Shown one piece after another: positions 1-9,382 of a DNA stretch of 64,000 nucleotides. The notes under the pieces are model-generated. The model was not told the origin of the DNA and searched no databases. It saw only the letters and a list, made by a program, of their open reading frames with translations. Numbering within the stretch: the stretch's first letter is position 1; each line of letters starts with the position of its first letter. The stretch is from Bolinopsis microptera (Eukaryota; Ctenophora; Tentaculata; Lobata; Bolinopsidae): the NCBI RefSeq assembly GCF_026151205.1, contig NC_087074.1, forward strand, positions 4,216,001 to 4,280,000, read 5' to 3'. Both the position numbers and the translations under genes were made by a program.

Positions 1-1064
1 ACATAGTTCGTAGAAGACGAATAGTGGGATTATTAAAACGATGAAACCGGTTGTAGTCAAACTAAGAGGGCTTGTCATGTCGATAGGAGTAGTGAATTCC
101 CATCTTTTATCTATAGCAAATTTATCGAAGATTTCCTTGGAGAAATGCTGGCAGTTTTCTTCGATTAGATCATATTCATTTGACTTCAATATGTTTCTCA
201 AACGGCGAGCAAGGTCTTTTACTGGATAGTTTGAAACATCCTCGGCAAGCTTCTTGATCGGTTTAGCACGGGGCTTTCCCTTGAAAAAGTGTGTGACCCA
301 ATCCTTGCTGTCTCCCCAACTAAGAAATATTCCTTCTCTCTGCTTATCGAGTGCCCACCACATTTCACGTTCATTTTGGCCTGTATAGAAAACTACGTAA
401 GCATGATAATCCACAAAAAGATATTGTCGCTGGAATGCACTGCGAAAAGACGTTTTGGAACTACTGAATGGTGCAGTCAGTGGACAACTATAAACATAAA
501 TAAGACTAAGAGGCTTTGTTTCAAAACAAGTGTTATTAACAATAGTGTTATTCCGAAATACTTGTTCAACATTGTCTGCAGTTAGTTGTTGAGTTGTGCC
601 TTTAGTGAGATTTGTGGCGGGAGGATCCACATGCTTTACAGTGACAAAACCAACACCTCAAAGAATTGCTTTATCTGAATCTGATATTTTACCAATACCA
701 CATTTATTAGGTCCATTACCTTATCAATTATTGCTTGAATCTGATCTAATGGGTATATTACCTTATCATCTATTGCTTGAATCTGATCTAATGGGTACAA
801 TACCTTATCATCTATTGCTTGAATCTGATCTAATGGGTACAATACCTCATCACTTATTGCTTGAACAGTAGGGTAGGAGGATGAGGAGGATATAACTTTG
901 GTTCGTTTACTCCGACTTAATCTGCGTGCAAGAAAACTAGAAGTGTTATAAAATGTCCAAATTATCCAGAAAAGGACTGCCACCAGGATCAAAACAATTT
1001 TTTCCACAGGAACATCATTCTCTGATTCCGTGTTAGGGGAGGGGGCTCCGTCCTCTAGATCCAT
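1..1064 (-). CDS. LRAT/NlpC-P60-like membrane protein, partial (C-terminus beyond window)
   Basis: Two exons can be read. Exon 1 is 1064-720, 345 nt, phase 0, with donor GTAATGG after Asp-Lys. Exon 2 runs from 633 to the window edge with no stop. The 86-bp intron restores an open frame, so no frameshift is needed. The N-terminus is acidic, followed by one hydrophobic segment near residues 22-42, a basic stretch and then 14-residue tandem repeats of the type YPLDQIQAIDDKVL. Exon 2 contains YHAYVVFYTG and, about 100 residues later, EENCQHF. This His and Cys-His spacing resembles the LRAT/NlpC-P60 thiol fold, whose members act as lipid acyltransferases or phospholipases. A second hydrophobic segment (GFIVLIIPLFVFY) lies at the window edge. 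The enzymatic assignment rests on two short motifs and is an inference; substrate and localisation are unknown. Confidence 0.55.
715..868 (-). repeat. 42-bp tandem repeat inside the LRAT-like coding sequence
   Basis: About 3.5 copies of a 42-nt unit containing TATTGCTTGAATCTGATC (plus strand) encode the 14-residue repeats in exon 1. The period is a multiple of three, so copy-number change would keep the frame. The splice donor at 719 lies in the last copy. Confidence 0.85.
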
Positions 1065-1355
1065 CTTTAAAAAACGGTCCCAACACTTTATAACATCCTA
1101 GGATAATGAAATGATAAGGTATCCGAATCAAAGACACAAATAAATCGCGGCATGTGAGGAATTGTGATTTTTAACATTTTGTGATTTTATCAGTCTTACG
1201 CTACAAACAGTAGACAAGTGTAAGATAATTCGCGTATTTTTCTATGAGACATAGGACAGTATAGTCCAATAAGTGTGGAAACGTCGATTATTCTCATATA
1301 GTTTTTACATTTATTTGCCTTGTTTTACTTAGTCTGTCGAGAGCCGTGAGGGTAC
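1065..1355. other. AT-rich flank, no gene seen
   Basis: This is the 5' side of the LRAT-like gene. It is AT-rich with stops in all frames, and no RNA gene or clear core promoter could be picked out. Confidence 0.5.
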
Positions 1356-1571
1356 GAACAGACTGTGATAACTCTCACAGCACCCCTAAAGACACGAGTA
1401 GTGTCACAACGTCTAAACATATTTAATGGAAACCACAAGTCTCACTGTGTGTTTAGGGGTGTTGTGAGAGTTAAAAGACGTGACTGGCGAGTCATAGAAC
1501 CTTCTCACGACCCCTAAACACACTACGTGACTTGTGAGAGATGTCATGGACTGAGTTGTCACAGTCTGTTC
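1356..1571. repeat. Foldback element with nested inverted repeats
   Basis: The outer arms are GAACAGACTGTGATAAC at 1356 and its near-complement at 1555-1571. Within them, 1370-1390 (AACTCTCACAGCACCCC plus AAA) pairs with 1452-1472 at about 20 of 21 positions. A third related segment, CTTCTCACGACCCCTAAA, starts at 1501. The whole could fold into a long hairpin, which is typical of a foldback or MITE-like element. It has no coding capacity. Confidence 0.7.
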
Positions 1572-1801
1572 ATAAACGGACAAAAGGATATAGGGTGTAG
1601 CCTACTAGTACTTGATCCGAGTTGACTTTGAGTAAACCAATTGATATAGTATCAGTAACTACCTGAAATCAGCTGTTAAGCACATAATATTACATACCAT
1701 TATATATTCTGATAACTTTCAGTGTAGCTTTATCTATCTAACTTTCGTATCAATTTGCTAATGCTTGCTTGAATCGCGCTTGTATACGACCTTGCCTATA
1801 T

Positions 1802-3676
1802 ATGTACAGCATGACTGGGGGCCAGCAGAAACCGGAGGCTTCTTGTGCTTTTTTCGTTTCCTTTAATGAGCCTGAGTCACTGTCTCCAGCTCTGGTTTCG
1901 GAGGTGGGCCACCCGTCCTCTTCTCCCGGCGCTACACCTGGGAAAGGGGACAACTCCTACACCTCCAACTCGCCATCTCTCGAAGGTAAGAAGATGATTG
2001 ACTCTTCTACCCAGACTTTAAGTTACTGTGTTAACTCTTTTTCGAGCAAAACATGTAACGAACTCCTGATCGCTGGCAATTTGTCTGTTGAGCAGATTCA
2101 GTTCGAGGCAAATTACCTACGATCTCTGTCTCACAAACGACAAGCTAGATTTAACCCGAATCTAAAAGCCACATATCTGTCGCAGATTAATCTCGACTTA
2201 AAATCTAACTTGGCAGACAATATGTGTATAGATTTTGAAGCCGCTGCCACGTCTCATGACCTAACCTTGTCACACTTTTCATGTCTCGTGGAAGAAGCAC
2301 AGAAACAAGTTGACGAACTTGTTGCTCTGAACGCACGTGTCAAAGACTGGCCCCCAGTCCCCGGTAAAGGAGTCCCGTACTCGGATGACGGAGACTTGGA
2401 AAACTTGAACAGAGAGAGCGACTGGACAGGTGACATCCTCCCTGAATCGGTATGTTCTTTTGTTGAAGACTTTAATTTTGAAGAATTATCCGTCAGCGAA
2501 ATCCTCCATCAAATCCCGATAACAGAGCCCAGCAGCCATGGCCGTAAGGTGACCTACTTTGGCAAGCGGGGGTATAACTACGGAAATACTCACCACGACC
2601 CAAACGACTACCCCGACTGCACCATCATGACGTCCGTCATCGACAGTTTGAAATCGAAGGTACAACATTTCAACACTGATACCTACTCCTGTCTCCTAAC
2701 ATACTACCCAGACGGTCGTGCGACCATCCCTGCTCATTCAGATAATGAAACCAACATCAAGAGTGACAGCCAGATATACACTATATCTGTGGGGGCCACT
2801 AGGGAACTCGAATTTGTAAACAGAGTTGGACCCCTATCTGAGCACAGAGTTAAGTTAAAGCACGGTTCTATCCATGTCATGAGTGCTCAATCACAGAATG
2901 ATTGGAGCCATGAGCTTCTTTTTGACCCAGCCGTACAGGAACCACGGATATCCTTCACCTTCCGTCACATCGTTGACCCTCCCATGAAACCTCCCGCACC
3001 CCCCATGCAGCACGAGCCACCGCCACAAACTGCAACAAATAAGCATCGCATACTCTTTGTCACCGATTCCATCCTCAGTTCAACCCCGGAGCACATCTTT
3101 GGCAGAATTAGCGGTCACCGCTGCATCAGGAAAAAGAACTACTACCTCACAGATCTGCCAAACTTTGAGCATGAGTTTGAGTACTCGAAGTATGTTATTC
3201 TAGCGATGGGAATCAACGACCTAAGCACGCATAAAGATAGTCGCAATCCTCAAATGTCTGGCCTAACACTCGCTCAATGGGCTTCTAAAAAGCTTAAGTA
3301 CTACTGCTCCAGATACTCACACTCGACTTTCGTCGTGAATTCGATACTTCACACACGCCGTGGCTGGCTAAACTGTGAAGTCAACAACTTCAATCGAATA
3401 ATGTACCAGTTGGCATGTGTTATCCCAAATCTCGAGTTTTTTTACTCACATGCAGCACTCACACGCGACCGCATCTCGAAGCATGTGGATCAGGTTCTGG
3501 ACAGATCAGACGGCAGAGGCACGCACCTAACCCTAGCAGCCAAGAGGATGATTTCTAGCCAACTCGTGCTCGCCATAGAACTGCTAGATGGCCGCCAAAC
3601 TGGCAAGTGCAGGGGATACGGCCTTAGGAACTGGACCTGGCCACTGCGTCAGTGGTTGCGATCGGTCAACTCTTGA
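1802..3676 (+). CDS. AlkB-like 2OG-Fe(II) dioxygenase fused to SGNH/GDSL hydrolase; probable retroelement ORF1
   Basis: This is an uninterrupted intronless ORF of 624 residues from the ATG at 1802; the frame is open from 1769. Counting from 1769, residues about 255-402 look like an AlkB-family domain. It has LTYYPDG, then HSDNE giving the HxD iron ligands, a second His in NDWSHELL, and PRISFTFR supplying the two Arg typical of AlkB 2-oxoglutarate binding. A Pro-rich linker follows. Residues about 426-605 resemble an SGNH hydrolase: FVTDSIL (block I, Ser), AMGINDLS (block III, Asn-Asp) and GRGTHLTLAAK (block V, His). AlkB enzymes remove alkyl groups from nucleic acids. SGNH 'esterase' domains are known in ORF1 proteins of CR1/L2-type LINEs. 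The N-terminal 250 residues are unrecognised. Mobile DNA lies downstream, so ORF1 of a LINE is the favoured reading; a domesticated host gene is the alternative. Confidence 0.7.
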   Translation: MYSMTGGQQKPEASCAFFVSFNEPESLSPALVSEVGHPSSSPGATPGKGDNSYTSNSPSLEGKKMIDSSTQTLSYCVNSFSSKTCNELLIAGNLSVEQIQFEANYLRSLSHKRQARFNPNLKATYLSQINLDLKSNLADNMCIDFEAAATSHDLTLSHFSCLVEEAQKQVDELVALNARVKDWPPVPGKGVPYSDDGDLENLNRESDWTGDILPESVCSFVEDFNFEELSVSEILHQIPITEPSSHGRKVTYFGKRGYNYGNTHHDPNDYPDCTIMTSVIDSLKSKVQHFNTDTYSCLLTYYPDGRATIPAHSDNETNIKSDSQIYTISVGATRELEFVNRVGPLSEHRVKLKHGSIHVMSAQSQNDWSHELLFDPAVQEPRISFTFRHIVDPPMKPPAPPMQHEPPPQTATNKHRILFVTDSILSSTPEHIFGRISGHRCIRKKNYYLTDLPNFEHEFEYSKYVILAMGINDLSTHKDSRNPQMSGLTLAQWASKKLKYYCSRYSHSTFVVNSILHTRRGWLNCEVNNFNRIMYQLACVIPNLEFFYSHAALTRDRISKHVDQVLDRSDGRGTHLTLAAKRMISSQLVLAIELLDGRQTGKCRGYGLRNWTWPLRQWLRSVNS

Positions 3677-3734
3677 AACTGAGACAGTTTTTGTTATCGG
3701 GAAATGAAATGTTATGATCTGTAGATCAAGAGTT

Positions 3735-4653
3735 TAAATTCCCAAATAGTCAGACTGAGCAGGTTGAGCTGTAGTAAAACACAGTACTGAGGTGTTAAAA
3801 CATTTTCATTACTATCTTCAGTAACATCCTGAATCAGAAACTCGGTTAATATCAGTTCCTACAAAGTGTAACATTGGAAATGAAATGACACAACTAAAAA
3901 CGATATGAATATTTTTTAAAAACATAACTCTTGTGCCCCAATGCAATAAAAAACATTTAAGATAAATCCAATAATGGAATCCCAAACGGGTCCAAGGCAT
4001 TGAGCCCCAATGGACGTATAGTTCTTAGTTTCTGAATATAACGGTGTTCATCCACTTCTAGAGTTCTTGGGCTACTATTACTGAGAATTGACACTTTATA
4101 AGCCTGGTTGAAATTGTCACGTTGTTTCATGTTATGAACTTCTAGAAGGTGTTTACCCAAGCTGAATCCGTCGTCGTTTTCTTCAGGGACAAACGTATTG
4201 TCCGAAATGAGTTTGTAGTAATGGGCGCGATGTTCGTTTACTCGTGCCCTGAGGGGCTGCACCGTTCTTCCTACATAACACATGTTACAAAGTTGGCAGC
4301 TGAAGAGGTATACAACATTGTAGCTGACACATGTACCAGACACTGCTTTGGCTCGCTGTCCATTGACTGTTATTGATGGATGTGGAGATATGATGTTACA
4401 GGTACCGCAGTGTCTGCCCCCACATGGTCTTGTGTGAGGTTGGGTTAAGTCATCCGCAAACTGTTTTGCTTTGACTAACTTCCTTCTAAATGATGTTCCA
4501 GTACGTCTGACGAATTTGAAGATAGGGCGTGATGTACCGGCTCTAGATGATATTGGGGAGCCTGGGGTGTTTCCACTTGTATGGGAACCAGATAATCCTG
4601 AGAAGCTCCTGGTTCTACTGAGTTCTACTGAGTTCTACTGAGTTCTGGTTCCA
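3735..4653 (-). mobile_element. Penelope-like element fragment with GIY-YIG endonuclease
   Basis: Read on the minus strand, a frame open from about 4630 to the stop at 3957 shows a Cys/His-rich linker (PCGGRHCGTC) and then a GIY-YIG-type core with VVYLFSCQLC, MCYVGRTVQPLRARVNEHR and a downstream His/Asn-rich tail. This arrangement is the C-terminus of Penelope-like retroelements, where the endonuclease follows the reverse transcriptase. The reverse transcriptase itself is missing, so the copy is 5'-truncated. It is flanked by an 18-bp direct repeat, ATCTGTAGATCAAGAGTT at 3717-3734 and the same with one change at 4654-4671, which looks like a target-site duplication. Short repeats of GTTCTACTGA lie near 4615-4645. 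Confidence 0.75.
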
Positions 4654-4671
4654 ATCTGTAGATCAAGTGTT

Positions 4672-5458
4672 ATGCTAGTCATATTTTGACTGAGGATAGA
4701 TCACACGCTGGAGAATTTTTAGTTTAGTTTTGGTAGGAGATTCTGTTGGTGATATATGTACGAGTCAACTCCTGGCCACGATACGGCACATGTAATCACG
4801 TGCTGTTTTAATTTAATTCAATTTAATTGTGTCACAAATAAGCTCTCACGACTAAACAATCAGAAACAATCAGATGCATAGATGGGCCCACTTCTTATCT
4901 GCCACCCCTAAAATAGCAATACTACAGATAAGATTTTCATTTTACCACTATCTCCATTATTCAGCTACGAAATTTTAATCAAAGACAATTTTAGTACTTA
5001 GCAGTCATACACATATATCGTCCAACTCTCATATTCTTCACAAATCTTTGACATAATATTTTGATTACACATCAACACACCTAATGAAAGTTTTTTCGTT
5101 TTGTTTTTTGTTTGTTAACGGACGGGTAATGCGGAGTGCAATTGTAGGCGAGGTCTTACAAGTTCCAAACTAAGCAAGTTTTCGTACAGTTGAGGTTAAG
5201 CTACAGTCAAGTTAAAGTTACACGTTTTAGTACAGTACAGTCAAAGTTAAGCTGCTCTACTAGCACACTCGCTAGATAGTTAGTTTTAGATAGTTAAGAT
5301 TATTAATCAGTTAGTGTAAATTAGTATCAGTCAGGATCTGTTAGCTCACAAAACTGTTAGTTTTCGCGAAGCAGGTCTGACTTTCATATATATTCTTATA
5401 TACCTTATCATAAACATTTATTTTGATTAATCAATTCACAACGAAATTTAAAAACATC
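4672..5458. other. Presumed 5' region of the LINE at 5459
   Basis: No ORF is supported here. The stretch includes imperfect direct repeats around 5170-5250 (CAGTCAAGTTAAAGTTA-like) and 5270-5320 (TAGTTAG-like). It probably contains the 5' untranslated or promoter region of the retroelement, but its left boundary cannot be placed. Confidence 0.35.
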
Positions 5459-8400
5459 ATGAACACAAACGGTGAAGTTAGCAATAGTCAAAAAATTAAA
5501 ATCAAATGTACGGCCTGTCCGGGCTGGTGTTACTCTAAGTCTAACTTGCGTACTTGTGCATGGTGCGAGGGCCATGTGCATAGGAAATGTTTCCAGGAAA
5601 CGTTAGGTTGCATCAGATGTTGCGAATCAATGATTCCAGGTTACAATGTAGAGACATTCGATCTCTATGATAAGTTCGACCACCTTCACGCATCACGTCT
5701 TAGTTTCAATCCATATGATCGCTCGCACGTAATAAATTCCATCGGCAATAGTTTAGATCAGAATAGTGACATGAACAACGAATACTGGAATGAAATAAGC
5801 GAAATCTTAACCAAGTGCAAATATCAAGAACCTAAAAACGTCACAAACTCCGCCAAAGACGAGTTGAAAGTTTTTTCATTAAATATACGATCACTAGCAA
5901 AAAACATAACATATCTTAGAGAAGAAATCCACACCTTCTCAAAATGTGATGTGTTATGCTTTAATGAAACTAACTGTAACATTGATAAGCTGCCTAATGG
6001 TATTGATGATATCACAATCGAGGGTTTTCACGAACCTGTTATACAAGCACCTTTACGAAAATCGGGGAGAGGAGGTGGGTTAGCAATCTATATAAACAAA
6101 CGTGTGTGCGATTTTGATAAAATTGAACGTCTTGACTTAGCTCTGGATCCTGAAGACATGAGTGGCGAGTTCCAACTAGTCAAAATTCATAATTGCAAAG
6201 GTTTTATCAAAACCAAGGTTATAGTAAATTTATACAGATCACCGTCAAGAGATACAAATAAGTTCATTAGCTTACTCGATCACGTACTTAATAGACTAGA
6301 TAGACACTCACGCAAACACGTTATGTTTCATGGCGATGCAAATATTGATCTTATTAAATATGACACTGATTCCTCAAGCCAGAACCTCATTGACACACTG
6401 GCAAAATATGGTTTTGTTCAAACTGTTTCAAAACCAACACGAGTCACTGACCACAGTGCCACCCTTATTGACCATGTGTACACAAATAATATTGAAAATA
6501 CATTAAGTAGCAACGTGTTAACACTCGACATCTCCGATCATCTTGCAACGTTGACCACTATAAAGTTACGTGCAGTATCACAAAAGCACACCACACACTC
6601 AAATAGGACCGATACCACAAAATACCGTGAAACACGTACTATGAATGAAGCCAGCAATGCTATGTTCAAGGAGCTATTGGAAGGGGAGACGTGGGAGGAA
6701 GCGCGGGGATCAGGCAGTGCGAGTGAACAGTATGACAAGTTCTCAGAAATCTACATGAAACATTACAACACTGCATACCCCGTTAAGAGTAATCGTAATC
6801 GTCGTGAAAATGAACGGTCTGATCCGAAGCCGTGGATACTTCCATGGCTCGAAACAGCTTGTGCACGTAAACAGCAATTATACCATCTTAATATCACAGA
6901 GCCTACTGATGAAAACATAGCTGCATACGATAAAATGAAACTATTTTGCAGTAAACACGTTAACATTGCCAAGGAGCGGTATTACAAAAAACAATTTGAA
7001 AAATATCAGGACTGTTCCAAAAAACAATGGGAGATAATCAACGGCCTGCTAAACAGAAAAAGACGGGGATCTGATCAAATCAGATTGAGGGATACTGACG
7101 GGACGATCTTGAGTACTAACTCGGCAGTCGCTGAAAAGTTCAATGGCTACTTTTCCAGCATCGCAGCCAACATCAAGTCTCAGATCAGTTCCCGACAGAC
7201 CTTCGATCCTGGGGGGTTCCAGGAGTATCTGACCGGGTCATGTCCAACGTCTATCTACCTCGAACCTACTGGGCCCACCGAGATTCATAGAATTATTATT
7301 GGCCTAAAAAATAAGGCAACTCTCGATTCAAAGATTGAGCCCTTGAAAATAGCCAGCACATGCCAAAATTTTTTATGCGCCTTAGCAAAAGTAGTTAACA
7401 CATCTTTTGTAGAGGGAGCTTTCCCTAAAGCTTTGAAAACGGCAAAAGTTACACCTATACACAAAGGAGGTTGTAAACTCGACGTAGCGAATTATAGACC
7501 TATTTCGCTTCTGGGCTCGTTCTCAAAAATTTATGAAAAACTAATGCACAGACGCGTTTTAGAATTTCTCGACAAGAATAACTCTCTATTCGAGAATCAG
7601 TACGGATTCCGACCAGGAAGATCATGTGAGCACGCACTTCTCAATGCTCAGAGCTCTATTCTGCATTCTCTAAATAAGAACCAAATAGCACTTTTATTAC
7701 TTTTAGACTATAGCAAGGCATTTGACGTCCTAGATCACGCGACATTACTCAGGAAACTTGAGCATTACGGTATTCGTGGCATTGCGTTGAAATGGTTCGA
7801 GTCATACCTCAGTGGTCGCAGTCAATTTGTTTCCCTAAACGGCTCCAATTCATCATTAGAATCTATGATATACGGTGTTCCACAAGGGAGCATATTAGGC
7901 CCCCTGCTCTTTGTCATATATATCAATGACTTACCAGGAATCAGTAACCTAGCTAAATTTATATTATACGCAGACGACGCAAACATTATTATCACCGGAT
8001 CAAATGTACAAGACATTATATCCAAAGTAAACCACCTCACTGACGTGTTGATAAAATGGGTTAACTCGAACGGCCTAGCTCTTAATCTGAAGAAGACTTG
8101 CTATATGGTATTTTCAAAAAGACGGGTAGATCTATCGTCTCTACAAGTAAGTATCGACAACTCTCCTATAGAACGCAAAACGGAGGCCAGGTTTTTAGGA
8201 GTTATCGTCGACGACAAACTAAAATGGGCCAGCCACATCCGAGCCGTCAAAACAAAAATGTCACGGTTTATAGGTATTATGTTCAAAATAAAACGCAAAT
8301 TACCAATCAAAGCACGCTTACAGATCTTCCAAAGTTTTGTACAATCTCACTTAAATTTCTGTTCACTAGTTTGGGGCTTTGCTGCAAAATCCCATATTGA

Positions 8401-8938
8401 ATCACTGTTCACTAAACAAAAGCAGGGAATACGAGCAGTTATGCCGGGCTACGTGAATTACTATTACAAGGACGGTAAGCTTCCGGATCATACTAAAACT
8501 ACGTTTAAAGAGTACGAAATATTATCTGTACACGGGATCATCATAAAAAATGCTCTGACTCTGATGCACAAGATAACTTACATGCCTGGCCTTCTGCCGT
8601 CGTCGATAAAAGACTTATTTCCTCCCGATATACCAAAGTATGGCACGTCTTATGACGACAATATCGACTGGCTAACAACGTTCTCTCAACCAGATCTACG
8701 CGCTAGTGTTCTGTATAAAGGTCCTATATTAGCTATTACCGAGCACAACATTAGTCGCATAACTTGCCCATCTAGCATTTTCTCAATAAGCATATATAAG
8801 AAATCAGCGAAGCGTGTAATGATAGAACTACAAAGCTCAGGAAACGATGAAGAATGGCCACCTTTTCTGTTACATAATTTACCCGGGCTACGTAAATCGA
8901 CAAGATCAGGCACACAACAAATCAACTACCGAGAATAA
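5459..8938 (+). CDS. LINE pol protein: zinc finger, EEP endonuclease, reverse transcriptase (CR1/Jockey-like)
   Basis: The ORF is intact, 1159 residues from the ATG at 5459. Residues about 17-55 carry a Cys/His cluster (CTACPGWC, CAWCEGHVHRKC, CIRCC) resembling a PHD/RING-type finger. Residues about 136-365 are an endonuclease/exonuclease/phosphatase domain, with SLNIRSL, CFNETNC, GRGGGLAIYI, HGDANID, DHVYTN and ISDHLAT. Reverse transcriptase motifs follow from about residue 660: KVTPIHKGG, NYRPISLL, QYGFRPGRS, LDYSKAFD, GVPQGSILGPLLF, the catalytic YADD near 836, and FLGVIVDDKLKW. A thumb and tail region runs to the end. Such proteins nick target DNA and prime reverse transcription on the nicked end. 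The frame shows no stops or shifts, so the insertion may be recent. Family placement in the CR1/L2/Jockey group is by motif style only. Confidence 0.93.
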   Translation: MNTNGEVSNSQKIKIKCTACPGWCYSKSNLRTCAWCEGHVHRKCFQETLGCIRCCESMIPGYNVETFDLYDKFDHLHASRLSFNPYDRSHVINSIGNSLDQNSDMNNEYWNEISEILTKCKYQEPKNVTNSAKDELKVFSLNIRSLAKNITYLREEIHTFSKCDVLCFNETNCNIDKLPNGIDDITIEGFHEPVIQAPLRKSGRGGGLAIYINKRVCDFDKIERLDLALDPEDMSGEFQLVKIHNCKGFIKTKVIVNLYRSPSRDTNKFISLLDHVLNRLDRHSRKHVMFHGDANIDLIKYDTDSSSQNLIDTLAKYGFVQTVSKPTRVTDHSATLIDHVYTNNIENTLSSNVLTLDISDHLATLTTIKLRAVSQKHTTHSNRTDTTKYRETRTMNEASNAMFKELLEGETWEEARGSGSASEQYDKFSEIYMKHYNTAYPVKSNRNRRENERSDPKPWILPWLETACARKQQLYHLNITEPTDENIAAYDKMKLFCSKHVNIAKERYYKKQFEKYQDCSKKQWEIINGLLNRKRRGSDQIRLRDTDGTILSTNSAVAEKFNGYFSSIAANIKSQISSRQTFDPGGFQEYLTGSCPTSIYLEPTGPTEIHRIIIGLKNKATLDSKIEPLKIASTCQNFLCALAKVVNTSFVEGAFPKALKTAKVTPIHKGGCKLDVANYRPISLLGSFSKIYEKLMHRRVLEFLDKNNSLFENQYGFRPGRSCEHALLNAQSSILHSLNKNQIALLLLLDYSKAFDVLDHATLLRKLEHYGIRGIALKWFESYLSGRSQFVSLNGSNSSLESMIYGVPQGSILGPLLFVIYINDLPGISNLAKFILYADDANIIITGSNVQDIISKVNHLTDVLIKWVNSNGLALNLKKTCYMVFSKRRVDLSSLQVSIDNSPIERKTEARFLGVIVDDKLKWASHIRAVKTKMSRFIGIMFKIKRKLPIKARLQIFQSFVQSHLNFCSLVWGFAAKSHIESLFTKQKQGIRAVMPGYVNYYYKDGKLPDHTKTTFKEYEILSVHGIIIKNALTLMHKITYMPGLLPSSIKDLFPPDIPKYGTSYDDNIDWLTTFSQPDLRASVLYKGPILAITEHNISRITCPSSIFSISIYKKSAKRVMIELQSSGNDEEWPPFLLHNLPGLRKSTRSGTQQINYRE

Positions 8939-9382
8939 ACTAAGGAATAAATAAAACCAGACGGTTAGCACACTAGTCACTATCAACCATATGCCACTTT
9001 TTTCACTGCCCATTCACTGTCATATTAATAGCATCATATAGATAGCGCTAGCAGGTGCTGATAAGACATGGGCTCAGTTATTCTTTTTTGTTTTAACCTC
9101 AAGTAGCTTATAAAACAGTGCGTGTGATCATCTGTCGTATCAAATCAAATTATTTGTCACTATATGATAATAAATCATGATATACAAGTTTTAATTTTTA
9201 AAGTTTCTGTTTTTGTTTTTAATGAATAGACGTAATCAAAATTTTAAATTTTCATATTCACGCATATTAAATAAAATTATATTGTTATGTATTATATTAT
9301 TTTGTAAACATTGGCCGGGTATAAAAAACCGGTCCCCAAACAAACAAACAATAACCCTCTGTCTTACCTTACCATTCTACAG
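8939..9382. other. LINE 3' region and ACAP intron sequence
   Basis: AATAAATAAAA follows the LINE stop closely (about 8945). The rest is AT-rich with no supported gene. It ends in the intron acceptor CATTCTACAG just before 9383. Confidence 0.4.

Noticed and set aside
620-660. Frameshift between the membrane part and the LRAT-like part of the first gene
   Set aside because: A GTAATGG donor at 719 and an AG acceptor at 634-635 give an 86-bp intron that restores the frame exactly, so no frameshift is needed.
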